Made by a program: the position numbers and the translations under genes. 64,000 nt of DNA from Gorsachius magnificus (lineage: Eukaryota > Chordata > Aves > Pelecaniformes > Ardeidae): positions 19,806,885 through 19,870,884 of the forward strand of contig CM067084.1 in assembly GCA_034008185.1 (NCBI GenBank), given 5' to 3'. The notes under the pieces were generated by a model. It ran no database searches. It was not told the DNA's origin and worked only from the letters and a program-made list of their open reading frames with translations. How positions within the stretch are numbered: the stretch's first letter is position 1; each line of letters opens with the position of its first letter. This document shows, piece after piece, positions 12,595-26,700 of the stretch.

Positions 12595-15500
12595 AGATGC
12601 AGGTTTTTACCTTTTTAACTACAGCAGGTTTAAGCTAGTAGACTAAATATCAATCAGACTAAAAACTATTTTTTTTTTTTTTTAATTGAATACCTTCCTT
12701 CCAGAACATTCATTGGAGCAAAATCTCATCGGGAAAAAAAGTCAAGCCAAAATAAATGCAGGCACAAACCAATACACGAGGGTGAGAGAGCTCTTCTAAT
12801 TAAAAAGGAGTATAAATCCTGTCATGTGTGTAGCTAAATATCTAAAACATGACAAGTTATATTTATGCTGTTATTTGCAGGATTCTGCATTCTAGCTTTA
12901 CAAGAACACATGCAGATATGTTTTACATAAGGTACCTGACTTCAGAGGAAAATTTTGCAATGTTTCTTACAGTAGCAAGGAATTATGTGTTAATGAGAAA
13001 GAATAAGTTGTTGATAGCTGCAGAAACATTCTGACTGCAAAATATATATTAGTATTAATAAAATAGCCGATAGATCAGCTGTGTTCATTGCAGCCAAAGT
13101 ATGATTTCTTTTCTGTTTTACCATTGTGCATAACAATCAGCTCTCTATTCCATTTGTATCATCAGCTTTGACTTTTTTTCCTTTGGTTTGGTTTTTCTGT
13201 TGTTGCTATTTTTCAGTAATACGTAATTCTGAAAGCATTCCTTGCAAAGACTGTAAGGACACAATTTAACCATCACATTCAAACTCAATTAATTTTTGAT
13301 CATTCTATAGAGCTGGTTTAATTCATTGCACAATTATTCATATGATAATTTAAGTAACAAAAACGTTAACATTTGCAAATCTCCCAAAAGAAACATTTCA
13401 AGTTCTCTTATTGCTGTAACTATTCACCACAACAGCAGAGATCTCAATGTAACTTGATTTTCAAAAGGGTTCTGCAGAAGAAGAGCTAACTGTGTTTGCA
13501 CTTGCAGTTTCATAACTTGAATTTAAAGAACAACAAATATGCAAAGGCAGTGTTCATCTTTCACAGAGCAGATACAGCTCAAAACCTTTTGGTAGAACGG
13601 GGCCTATTTTCTTGGGTTACAAACACATTTTTGTTTTTTCAGCTTACTATTACTTCTTGCAACACCGCTGCTATGTTTTATATTATCCCTTGACTCTGTT
13701 GCAGGCAATGTCAGCGCACCCAGAGAGCCACGCTACTCCACCAAACCTGCTCTTAAAAACACCACTCACAGGGGGGTTGTTTATTCTTTACAGACTGCCA
13801 CTAAAAGTTTGCTTTTAAAACGTCACTGTTCCCTTCACCACTGCTATAGAATCTGTGTTACATTTCTAGTCTATCGGTAAAGCTGCATCACTCCTACTAC
13901 CATTTTTCTCTGCTTTTTTATTTCATAAAAAAATTCTTAAAAGATATACTTCTGAAATCATGATCAAATAAGACTACCAGACTTGCCTTTTTTCTTTTTT
14001 TCCCCTCTTTTTTTTTTTTTTAATAGGATAAATCCTGAATATAGAAAACCAATTATTAATTAAATAAAACTGACCATGTTTGTATTTATCTTACAGTTCA
14101 GGATATTCATGGCAGCATCACAACTGAAAGGTCTGCGTTTGCGTGGAGATAGCTGGGGCTTGGGGGAGGAGGTTGTTCCAGTTGGTTGAGGGTGGGTTGG
14201 CCCTTGGAGTTGACAGTCCTAGTTACAAAGTAGGGTAATATTTTTTAATAATATTGAATGTTCCTGTACCATATAGCTATGTATGGGAAGTGCCATCCTT
14301 CTACCATAAATTTAAGAATTACACTGTTGTAATTCCACTGAGTTTAGTGAGCTACTCTTGTTCGTACAATCAAGATGGGTGCTTTTTGATTCACTGGATT
14401 TTTTAATTATGTGGTCGGGCCGAGATGCATGACTTGCAGACATTGTTCACCGCTTCCATAGGGTCTGGCTCACTGACTAAAATACAATACAGATAACAAC
14501 AACAATCTAGGTTACTTACTGCCATCCTCTCAGATAAGCCTTTCAGCGGGTTTTTCTTTGTGGTGAATATCCTGTTCAAAGGATGCCAGAAAGCTTTTTA
14601 TACTTTGAGTCCTATTTACTTCTATTGCCCTTTTCTTCATGAGTGAAACAAATCATTAATAATGATTTCTCAGAACACGTTTTCCCATCAGTGGCATAAA
14701 GATTTACACCTCAGGGGCTTTGGTAAAATTGTTCATGATTGAACAAGTAAACACAAAGATATGTGTATTTCAGTATGGATTTAGACCACGTATGAGGCTA
14801 ATAAAGACCAGATCTGCCTAAATTCATTAGCGTATTAATAATCTAATTTTTTAACTCAACTATAAAGGGAAATTAACTGAAAAGTTTTACTTCACATTGC
14901 TTTTGACAGTACTATGCCTAAAAAAAGCAGTTTATTTCGTCATAAAAATGTGATAGAATGGTTTAAGCAGTTCAAATGTGCAAAGAGAAACAGTCAACTG
15001 CCTTTACTTAGTGAGTTTTACTTTCTTTTCTAATGGTACAGCTCTGCTATTTGTCTCCAAATGGTAAACTGCACTGTTTGCAGAAAGCCACTATGTTTTA
15101 ACTTTTTTTTTAAACAAAACAATGATTTCCTTAAGTCATAGAGCCTAATTTAAGCTCCTTAGTGTCCACAGTTCACACTGTTTCTATACAAAAATTTCAG
15201 ACTCCTCATTTACTTAGGGGGGGAAAAAGCAAAATATCAGACTTCCTTGGGAAGAGGGCAACATCTTCCAGGTAAGTGAATAATTTTTTTATTCCTTCTC
15301 CCCTCAGAAAAATCACTCCACAGAAGCATTTATTTGTCTGTTGATCTGACACATCATTTTGGCTGCAAAAAGACCTTACTGGAAGTCAAGCCTTGCTCCA
15401 AAGCCCTGCAGTGAAAAGCACCGAAAGCCACACCTTCAGCTAAACACTCAGACCTAGACGTCGGCTGGTGTCATCGGGAGAGGAGGTAAACAAAATGTCT

Positions 15501-15701
15501 CAAGATGAGGACAAAGATGATAAGGGTAAAGAGTGGGAAGTTGCTCTCATCAATACTAATAGAAAACATCATACTGAAAACAGCCGCTCACATATTCTGA
15601 GTGAAAGACTGAACTGTATAGAGGTGACTAACTTAGATTACACAGGTTCTCTTTCATGTAAGATAAAGCAATTTAGTTGATTAGTCAACTTTAGTTGACG
15701 C

Positions 15702-15739
15702 GCAAGGCTGGCGCTACTCTGCAAGGCTGACACTACTCA
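15702..15739. repeat. Two-copy 19-bp imperfect tandem repeat
   Basis: GCAAGGCTGGCGCTACTCT is followed directly by GCAAGGCTGACACTACTCA. The copies differ at three positions. An AGTTGA...TCAACT inverted repeat lies just upstream (about 15675-15690). Confidence 0.8.
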
Positions 15740-17726
15740 GCAACAATCTCAGCAGCCAAAATTGTTAAAACTGCTTTTTCCCCAGGAGCTGGGATGGCAA
15801 TGGGCAATCAGGAAACGGACGCCACAAATCCTGGCTCTCAGGTAACAGGGCCACCTATTTCTGCTGCCAGCTCACCACTGTTTTCATGAGACAATATTTA
15901 CCTTTGCTGCAGGGAAATTACAGCCCGAGCAGAACCTGAACTCAGGACCACCTACCTGGAGGTCCAAGCAGCAGGCTGTGGATTCAATCTCTACGAAATG
16001 TGCACAACATTTAGAAAGTGACAGCTGCTGCTTTAACCAGAACCAACTGGGTCCACTGCGACCACCAAATCATATTCCCAATAAAAAACTAATAGAGAAT
16101 AATAAATTAAATAAGAAATAATGTTCCATCAATCCCCATGTTGATCTGAATTTAGTCAGAACCTAGGTATGATGCTGGCAGGACCAGGCTACTTACTTGC
16201 CAGACCAGGCAAACAGGTGAGTATGAGCAGCAAAGCCAACACCTCAGGGAAGCTGAGCATAGGTTGCTACTGAACCCTATGCAGCAGGGCTCCAGGAACC
16301 ACACTCCACAACACAGCAGAGCTAGTGGATGGGAAGGTACAGAGAGGCTGCCCCAGACATGACAAGAGATTGCACATGGATTCCTTGTCCCAGCAGTCAG
16401 GGTCACCGGCACGTCACCGTTTCTTATCCCATAGGGCAACACTGAAGGGGAGTTCCTACAAAAATGGCATCTCTTTCTCAGAAACAAGTTTAAAAGATCA
16501 GCTTTTTGCTGATACACTGAACATTGAAATCTGGTCCATTCTTTCAATGGAGCATTTTTCTGAAGAATTCTGCAGTACCTGACTTGCTGTTGTTGCTCAG
16601 GGGATAAAACACTGCTGTACATGAAGAGCTCAGCAATAGTCACTCACAACATAGGAATGCAATTCATTTTTAGCATGATACCCTAGGGAAGAAAAGCTTG
16701 TGCAGTCAAACACACTCCACAGACACGTCTGTCTCTTACCTCTGCATGTAAGCCTGGCTCTTAGCTCACCTCGAAATAATTATTTAATCTGTTGACTAAT
16801 TTTTAAAGAATTTGAAATAGGGGTGCGGTCTCAGATTAGCATCCAAGTAGAGCCTTCATATCTGCCTCAATCACTCTGAAGGGATGTTGTGAGCCATCGT
16901 GTATAATCAGAAACAGTAGCAGACAACAGCATGCACTCTCATTAATGAGGCGCAGAACACTCCTGCTAGGGAAACACCGGGAGTTTACAGCATGGCCTAC
17001 TTTCTTCTTCACTGTTATTCAGGTGTGCTGTCAGTTGCAGATTTAAGTAAATAAGAGTAAGTAAATAAGAGCCTTGCTTGAGTTTTGAAAGTACTTATCA
17101 TGAAAAACCATTTTGATTAAACAATATTTTTTTCTTGCAGAGTTTTAAAGCATCTAACTTGAAAAACCTGCCAGTGAACTAGGAAAACCATCTAACCTTG
17201 ATGACAGTCCAAAAATATGGAGGGTGCTAGGTTTTAGGGTACGTAACTTTTGTTCATACCAACACCACAAAAAACTTCGCTGCATGTAGTTACTAGGCAG
17301 AGGGACAAAATGACTGCATCAGCTTTGATGTAACGTATATGAAGAGAGGCTCATATGACCTAGCAAAATTCTCTCTCATCAAGTTTAAGGTATAAAGTAT
17401 GATCAAAAAATTAAGTGTGAAGCATTGCCACCCAGTGATGAAGATGGAAGAGAGAAATGGAGATAAAAATGAGGGGTGATGTGACTCAATCTTTGATACT
17501 CATACTCTCAACTGGGAGAACGATATTCAAACATACTCAGAGTAGCATGAATTTAAAGGACCATAAAAATCAGTGGGGTAAGTAAAGAACAGGAATGATT
17601 CTACAAGCTTTAAATATTCTTACTAATGGATCATATGTTATCTTCTTTCCTATGTCAGTGATGAGCCAGTTTTTCTCCCAAACTGTAACACTGAGTCCAT
17701 TTAAGGCTTTCCGAACCACAGCTAAC

Positions 17727-17743
17727 AAAAAAAAAAAAAAAAA
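17727..17743 (+). repeat. Poly(A) run
   Basis: A17 followed by GAAG. No gene-like sequence is upstream. Confidence 0.9.
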
Positions 17744-20700
17744 GAAGTATTCATTGTCCTTAATATTTTATATTTCCTTCATTAAAAAAAAACAAATAAT
17801 AAAAAAAAACTTTTTGAAATCTTTATTTCCCAACTGGAAAATTTCCCCTTGAAAATTTCTACTTTCCAGAAAGTTGTATTCCTAAAACAAAAATGTAAAT
17901 TCAGTATGGAAACAAGTCATTAATCTTTGCCCATCCCAGAATACAGGTCTGATATTACTAGGGGAGGCAGAGAGGGAAAACACAAAACAGACAATCCATG
18001 AAGTTCCGTGCCTTAGAACAAAGTTCTGCAGTTTCCATATAATTCAAGAGTTGCCCTGGGGAAGATGCAACTATGAAAAGGCGAGCGCTAACTACAAAGC
18101 CTGAAAAAAGGAAGTAGCGGGCTCCCAGCCATCTACAGGCTGAACAGAAAGCTGACTGTGTACTAGTTATTGCTGTGAAATCAGTTGACAAAGCCAAAAA
18201 AAAGAAGAAGAAATACAAAAGAAAAGAAATATATTCATTTTGAGCCAGAAAGAGTACATTCCTCCAGTCTTTATCTTTTTCAGAGACTTTAAAATTGGTG
18301 TCAATTATTTTGAGGTAAGTTTCTAAATATAATAGTTCAAAATCAAAATTTAAACCATTTCATTTTATATTCTTTTTACTCATCTTTTTCTGGATGAAGT
18401 CATTCTTTTCAGCCCTCAGGTTACAAACGAAAAGATCATAAACTGTATCCATCCTTATTCCATCAGCTCTTACCAACAAATAGCATCATTTAAATTTTAT
18501 TGGAACCTGTCCCACAAGCTAACCTTCATGTACGTTTCATTCTCCTCTTGCTTCTAATCTAAGATCACAGTGGGAGGCAGAGGTAAAAAATCTCTGTGTC
18601 ATCATTGTAACAAGAACATTAAAGCCCCTGTGTTATCACATTAATATTAGTGTAACAACAGTAAATTAACACACATCCTTTTTCAAAGGAACCCATGTGG
18701 CAAATTCCATTGTCTCCTAATTAATTTAGGCAAATGAAACAACACATGCTTGTCCTTTAAATAGTATACATACATATCCCAGGTTTTTATTACATGTCCT
18801 AAGTAAAGCTATGTTTGCATTAACAATTATTTGAATTTATATTTAAATTAGTATTTATTCAGATATGTATTTATAAATATATCCATTACATACACATTAC
18901 AAAAATTAGGAAATATTCAGTATTAACTTCTGTTAGAAGACTGGATCAGAAGAAAGATCTTTAGTGAAGAATTAAAATGCCAATTCTCACACGAGCAAGT
19001 GGTAGGAAACCACAGGCATTCCTATTTCAACTGATCTTTAGATCAATGACCTTCTTCTTCTGCCCCAAGCGTCTGTCAGACAGGCACTGTCACTGAACAC
19101 CACTGCTAACCTTCAGCCTTCAATTCTTCCCTCTTACTATGCACTACAGTCCAGGTTATACCTACCATCCCCTGAGCCACTGAAAAACTCCTGGATTTTG
19201 CCTGCAGGGCACTTACTGTAGCTCTAACTTTCTTTTCTCTTCAGTATTTAAAAATCCACATGGTAAGGGCAACACTCACTTTCTCTAATGTAGGGGGGTT
19301 TTTTTGGAAAAAAAATTTCAGTCTACATGTTTTTTAACAGTAAATAATGGATTTATTCAGTGCTACAGACAAACCAGGCTGAGTTTTAGGCAGAATCAAC
19401 AATTTCAAAACCTGCTCAGTTTTAAAACACTTGCAATTCTGTTTGTCAACAATGAGCTACAGAGTGCCAACCTGTCATTCCAAATGAAAACCACCTTTGA
19501 CATTCTTGAATAGTGTTAATGAAAGCTTTTTTTCTTGTCCTCCTTTTTTGTTGTTCTTGCTCGCTTAACTTGTGGCTACTACATTATTAGAACCTGACGT
19601 TAAAGTTCATCCTGGTATTCATTAAGGATAAAGAGTTATATGCAATGACAACCTCCGGTACACTGCCATCACTCACACTGATGGGACTTTTGCCTAGCAA
19701 TTTAATCTCATCCTGACCAGCCATCAGGCAGCTACATACAATTAGTGAATAAAATAAAAAGTTTTAGATTATTTTTGTATCAAATTGCTTTATAAGCAAG
19801 GGCACAATTTCCTGAGGGGTCAGGTTCGACCTTTGCTCACATAGGAACATCAAAACCCAAATAACAACATAAAGCTGTAGACTCAGAAAAAGACTTGTCA
19901 TAAATAAGATACAAAATTTTTACCATGTGTGGAGTGGGACTGCAATCAGACATGATATAAGATTTCATATGACAAAATTGAAGTAGCTTAGACCTAAAGA
20001 GGGCAAGGGATGTTACACCAGCTATGATCTGTAAGTAGAGGAGTATTCAAAGACTTCAGGACAGTAATTATGCTGAACAACTGAATGCTTTCACTTTGCT
20101 GCATAGCTTTTATCCAGGGACATATGTTTCTCCTTGTCATTTGGCAACTTTGGGTCAAATCAACTTACCCACTATATAAATTAATTGCTTTGCCATTCTG
20201 AGGTATATTTATATGAATAAAGAAAACTGTTGAATTTATTGTCTGCCTGTGCTTTCAGACATCCAAAGTGAAATATATGTGCAGCTAGGAAAAAAAGAAA
20301 AAAAAAGACCTCACATAAATTAAGCATATAAATTTTTCACACAACTGCCTACACAGTGCCCCTGTATATCTCCCTAATATTACTTAACTAAAATAAACTA
20401 TATAAATACCTAGGAAATTATTTGTCCTTATTTTGCTCTAATTTCAGCAAACTGGACAGCTGGCATGCAGAGAAATGAAGAAAACTTGTGAAGTTGTATA
20501 AGCTCTGGTAAAATTTACTGGCTGGCTGACCAGTTATCCATTACCCTTTCTCTGGGGGAAGGACTCTGGCAATCTGCATTTCATACTAAGATGAAAAAGC
20601 AGCCACGCATTGTGCTGCTGTTATAGCCTACGTGTGACAAATCAGTTTACTTCAGCTAGTGCATGAGGGTGTGTGGCCATGTACTAAATCAAAATGCTTT

Positions 20701-23638
20701 GCTTGGAAAAGGCAATTTTCAGCTGTTGACTGGGTACTGGTAACCCAAATGGGAGCCTGCCAGCTCTCCATCTGAGCTGCCATGTTCATTAGGAGCCCTG
20801 GGCGTGCATCTTCCCATTGCCATGGCTCATTACAGATGCCTTTGCTGGACATCTCTGGCTGCTGAAGGGCAAGGGGGCGGTCAGCCCAGGGTCCGTAAGA
20901 CCTAAAGTTAATCACAGTAGTTCCTAGGGCCTCCAAGTTCAGTTACGGTAGATAAAGACCATAGATAAACCACTGAAGAACTGGGCAGCGATGACTAAAC
21001 TTGTCTTCTTGTGCTTTGAATGCTTTTTGCTATCAGCTTGGAGACCAAAGGTGGATTTTTAGTGGAGCTGTTCCTCCCTGTACTTTTGATTAAGGGAGGT
21101 ACCTCTGAACATTGTTCCTGAAATAGTTCACTGATAAGGCTAATACAGATATAGAACTGCAGGGCTTTTAAAAAGATTTTTTTAAAGTCTAGCCCACTGG
21201 AGCATGAAAGCACAGCTTCAGTACAAAGAACACCAGAATAACAGGTTGGGAGAGAATTTTTCAGTCAGTATGTGAAGACTGTTCCCCTCTTGCCCACTGA
21301 AGTTCACTTGATTTTAAAATGGAGCAATATGTGATTGCTATTTACAAATGCTTCCTAAATGGAGGTTTAAGACAAACAAAAAACTGAGTTGAGTGAGGGG
21401 TCCTCCCCCTTTTAGGGAAATCAAAAGTAGCTAAATTGCACAGCATCCAGGATTTGGCTTGGCTTTCTTCTTGGGTTTTTTTTGGTTTTGTTTTTAATGT
21501 GAAAAAGAGGTCAGGAAATATGGCCTTGTCTGAACCAACAAAGTATACAGAGAACAATACCGGGGCTTTTTGTAAGTATAGTTCACCCCACTGTTACCAT
21601 TTGCTTTAAACCCTTCGGGGTAGTTTATTCTGCATGTCTCACTTTCCAGCTCAGAGAGGCTGTATTTTCTTTCTCTAAGAGGAGTACAATGACTTTCTAA
21701 TTATCTGAGAGACAGATGAAAATTATTGTAACTAGCCAGGTATACAATTTCATGGCCTAAATTGTTATTTATCAATTTAAAAAAAAAATAAAAAAATCTA
21801 GATTTAATTTTTCAGAAACCTGGACAGGCATTAAGAATACATCTATAACTCTGTTCATCTTCTGTGGTGTAATGTGAATATGGTTTTGTTGGCACAGCTA
21901 CACATTAAACAAAGATATAAGAATGTACTTTTCCTTTAGATACATGTTAGAATAACAATCCCAGCTATTTGCAGAATGGAAGCTTTAAAATATCCATTGT
22001 GTGTGTAAAGCAAGGCAAATTACTTACTGTTTTGAATATATTTTTGAATATTATTAACAGTCTTAGGCACAACACTTAAAATTACTTCTAGAACATCTTA
22101 CAGAATCTCAATTTCCTATGTTACAAAACTTCACATTCAGACTTAATTTTCCCTTTTATAGACTCTATCTGGAAAAGCAGATGCTTCACTGGAGCATCCC
22201 TGTACCATGCCGTATGATAGTGCAAGTGATGGCTTTGGTCTTGCATCACCCTCCAAAAGAAAGATCAATAATGATTACATCATTAAGCAGATTGATATAT
22301 TTTTAAGCGAGTCAGGGTAATTCTTAAGTATATGTCATATATGTCATAACACCAAAACAATATCTTCATAAACGTCCCCACAAAAAAAAAAAAAATAGTA
22401 TCTCTTTCACACATGCCCTATAGGTTTAGAGTGTAACAAAGTTTCACACATAAAACACATTTTAAAACAAACCACTTGGAAAAAACCTCTAAACTTTAAA
22501 TTGAAAAAGAAAACAAGATATCATGTAAGTATTACTAGCGTCAAAATGTTAGCTCTGTGAAAATGGATATAAGCGCTAAGGTTGGCCACATCTATTTTAC
22601 TTTTTTTGTAAAATATTTTTAAGCCTGCAGAACCCTAGTCTTCCTCTCTTTCTCATAGTCATGTGAGACAGAGGTAGGTTATGAGCTGTTTAAGAGCCCA
22701 GCCAAAGGTTTCCCTCTCTATAACTGGTGTAAAATAGCAAGTACCTTGGGTGATAAGCTTTCCTCAGCCGAAGTCGCCCTTGTTTCTAGATAGCTTCATG
22801 CTTCCAGTGGCTAATTTCCTCTGGAGTATCAATTTCCTTGTGAGCAGGAATGAAACATATGTTGAAGGAAATGAAAGAGATGAAGCTTTTTAGAATGAGT
22901 CATCCACTACATACTGATGGCAAGTTTAAATCTTTATGCCTAGATATAACCGCCTAGCTCATTTTTTTCACAGTTATAACAGTATGCAACAAACATCTTT
23001 TTTTCACTCAAAGGATTTTTAAGAATTTCTAAATTATGTCAGATTAGACCCAGACAGGAAATTTTCAAAGCAAAGTTACTATTCTTGAAAACAGAAACTC
23101 TTCATAATAAAAGACAGCAAAACCTTGTGCCCAAAACCCCACCCCTTGACTCCTTGATATTATTGTCCAAACCAGGATGACAGAGAAGAGCAACACACTA
23201 GAACGTGATACTAATGCTTGGGGTACTTTCAGATCATGAGAGAGATTAAAACTGGTGGACCAAATGAAAGATGAGACTATAGACTACTAGGAAGCATGTC
23301 TGGATCAGTACCTCCTGCTAAATGGTTTCCATTTTGCACAGAAGAATGACAGGTTAATTCAGCTAGGGGGGGAATTAGACTACTCCTCTGCTTAATGCAT
23401 GCAGACTGTGAGAAACTGGGGTTCCTCTAAGAATGTCTTCTGTAGTGTACGTTAGAAAAAATTGGCAAAATTACATAAACCCTCCTCTGATCAAGAACAA
23501 TAAAGCAGCTCTTCCACCACTTCCACATAAGTATCTTAACCATAGAGCATTAGTATCAGGTTTCTTCATTTTTAAACACACTATAAACATTTTGTCAAAT
23601 TGCTTGGATTAAACAACCTAGTAATCTAGGCCAATGTT

Positions 23639-23750
23639 AAAAAAAAAAAAAAAAAAGAGAGGGAGAGGAGTATTTAAAAATTTTTTAACATAAAACCTCC
23701 AAAATAAAACTGGCTGTAAAATCTCAAATTAAAAAAAAAAAAAAAAAAAA
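23639..23750 (+). repeat. Pair of A-tracts
   Basis: A18 at 23639-23656, followed by a purine-rich GAGAGGGAGAGGAG, and A20 at 23731-23750, about 75 bases apart. The sequence between is A+T-rich and unrecognised. Confidence 0.9.
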
Positions 23751-23754
23751 GATA

Positions 23755-26700
23755 CATTTCTATATGTCCTAAGATAAATATAGCACAAAATTAAAACAAG
23801 ATGAAAAAAAAGCATGCATATTTAGATTATATATGTTTGTATATGAATTGCCCAAAAAGTTTAAATATAGTACAGAAAAGCCTATGTTCTCCATGAAAAG
23901 TTCTTGAGATGTTTTACTGAAATATTTTCCCAGTTCCAGATACCCAACAGGAAAAAGGAGAAAGTACCAGCAGAGAATTAGCTGGCAATTCCAGTAATGG
24001 AACTAATATTGAAAACAGTTCAACAGGATCATTCCCATCTTCTCATGCTCTATTTTCTTCAACAACAGAGAAGTTCAATATTTCTGTCTCTCTACTCATT
24101 TTGTATTAATCAAATGTAATACAACTCACATGATTGCTTTCCAACTTCAGTAGTTTATATTAAATAAGGTTTATGCTGCAGGTAGACAAAGAAAGTGAGC
24201 AACAGAAAGAAAAACAGAAAAATCGCTGACCAGTAAAGAACTGTCTGAACTAGTTTTATAGTTGACATTTACAGAGAATTATAAAATTTGCTGGAATTAT
24301 AATCCTGAACATGGGTGGAAGAAAGATTGTATGAAGAAGCAAGGTTCAAGAATACAAACTAGACTGAGAATCAGACGGCATTTATTGAAATCCATGTCTA
24401 GAAAACATTTTCCTATGTCCAGTTTCCTTCACTGTGACACGATGTTTAATCCGCCAAATGGACGAGTTATTCCCATGCAGCATATAAGGATTAGGAGCAA
24501 TGCTCAGAGATGTTGCTTTATTCAGTGCCCCTAGAAAGATGAAAACTTTGCAGGCCAACAAGAATATAAACACAGAAAGTATCCAAAGAGAGGGATGAAA
24601 GATCGTATCCAGATTAGACACCTGAATAAATTCCAAAAATGCCTTAGACAACACTGCCCTCCTACAAACCTGTAAATGTTCAGTCTCATTTCTACTCATG
24701 TGCAAAATGCTCTTGGATAGCACAGCTATCGATTTCAATGTGTTTTCTCCTCAAATCCCAGCTACGGTACCTGATTTCTGGAAGAGAGGATTATTGTATT
24801 AATCCAGACCTGATTTCTTTGGAATAAATGTGACTTCCACCACCCATGTGCCTGCCCAGAGCTCAACAGAACACCCAGGCACAACCCAGCAGTGGGAGCA
24901 GCTTGCAAGAATGGACCCTGGCTTCTCTTGCATGTCATTCCCTTCTCATCCTTTTAAGTAATGAATAAATTAAGTGCAAAAAAACCAAAAAGAAAAGCTT
25001 CAATCCTTCTACTAATTAGCACAAATATAAAAAGGAAACAAAAATTTGCTAACTGTGCAATTCTAAATTCAATCAAGGCTGAGAAAAATCATTACTTCAA
25101 GAAGTAGACTTTAAGTACATTTGTGCATGCACTGTTTCTTTTTGGAAAGGTCAGCTGAATGTCAAAAGTGTAACCAAAAATGAGAAATTATTTAACATTC
25201 AGCAGTTACAGCTTGCCTGTTGGTATACATTACATCTAATTATGTACCTCACAATCATTTCAGAAAAGAAATTCATAAAACATTTACAAAATTTGTTCAG
25301 CATTAGTCACGACTAGATTTTTAAAAATACTTTCAGAAATACAATGAATTGGAAATGGACTTTACTTATTTAAAGTGTTTTGATTTAAAGCAATACAGTG
25401 TCAGCAGACAAAATATCTGCAAAATCCCTGGAATACACATTGTACCTTGTAAGATATTACCATGAATGAATAAAACAGACCACCACATATTTATCAGATC
25501 TTTTTTCATCCTTGATTAGCTACATCTGCTATTAAAAGATTTAGAAAATAGTAAATGCATTCCTGTGAAATCTGCTTCATAAAAAGAAAAATGTGTATTT
25601 TGAAAGTTGTGATGCAGCTTCTGGCAAGCTGGCAGTAAATGCCACAAAGGAAGTCACAGACCGCCGGATGTTTGCTGTGCAGCAGTCAATAATACTGTCA
25701 GTACTCAAAAAAAGGTCTCTCCTGTGTTTTCATACTTGGAAATATCCCACAAATCATAGACAAAAATATAATCTTATATTTTATAAATTATTTTTTTCAA
25801 AGTTACACTGTGTACAAAACATATTACTAAGGCCCAGGTTCTCATATCCTCATTCTCACTGGATATCTTCTTTTTGGTTGGTCATGCAGCAAGGTGACAT
25901 TAAAACAACAGAAAGGATATTGAAAACTTGCACCAAAGGAATTAAATCAGTGCAGCAGCAAGACAACCTTCAAGTGGGCTAGCGGGGAGCCAATAAGGAA
26001 GTAGATACTTATCCATCAGCAAGGTAAGTCATACCTGCATTCATTTTACTGATTATAATTTAGTATTCCTGGATTTTTTGGAAGACTGATGTTTCCTTTC
26101 TATCTCTTATGAAAATAGTTTGTTTCCTTTTTTGGTCTTGTGCTTCTGGAATTAATCTAGCCTTAGCCTAGAGAAAAACCCTTATTATTTTATAGAAATC
26201 TACAGTCAATAAAATCCATTTTAGGTTGTCAGCAGGTGGACCCTTGAACCTCCAAAGCAATGTCAGCTCCTGCAAGATGGCCAAGAGTACACTGGTCCCC
26301 GAGCAGGTTTTGAATTCTGCAGGATTGTGACCAGCAGCTCTGTAAATTCATCTAACCATTGCAGAAGGGTCATCCACAGGCCCCCTAGACTTGCTGGAGC
26401 AATCATTCTTAATTCCCTGGAGCACGGTATTAATTACAATGGAGGATCTATTTATGACCGACCATTCCACCACCAACTGTAGTTGCTGTACACATGCAAA
26501 GCCTTTGATTTCTCACATTTCATTGTTCCACCATCCCTCCTACTTCTTTGTTTACATCAGATCTTTCCAGTGCACTTTTAAATTCCTCTCTCTCTCTTCA
26601 TTCTCTAGTCCTTCGTGCCTCCACTATCTGTTTCCATGGCCCTTTTCCTACAAAATCTACATCTTTGTGACTTCATCCCTCACAAAAATATACACATCAA

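Larger units (their letters stand above)
12600..23635. other. Long non-coding stretch without recognised genes
   Basis: Both strands carry only short or compositionally ordinary frames. The longest is 163 codons on the minus strand (16152-16643), Cys/Ser/Leu-rich with no family I recognise. Small features are a 14-bp tandem pair at 17045-17072 (AAGTAAATAAGAGY), a 19-bp imperfect tandem pair at 15702-15739 and poly(A)/poly(T) runs at 12669-12683 and 17727-17743. No CR1, LTR or RNA gene is seen in these 11 kb. Confidence 0.5.

Noticed and set aside
15930..15990. tRNA-like or SINE-like segment (GAACTCAGGACC...)
   Set aside because: The resemblance to a B-box is weak. No matching A-box at the right spacing or cloverleaf could be drawn.
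16152..16643. 163-codon minus frame as a secreted or Cys-rich protein
   Set aside because: There is no regular cysteine spacing and no signal peptide at the start. The overlapping plus-strand frame is also open, which fits composition.
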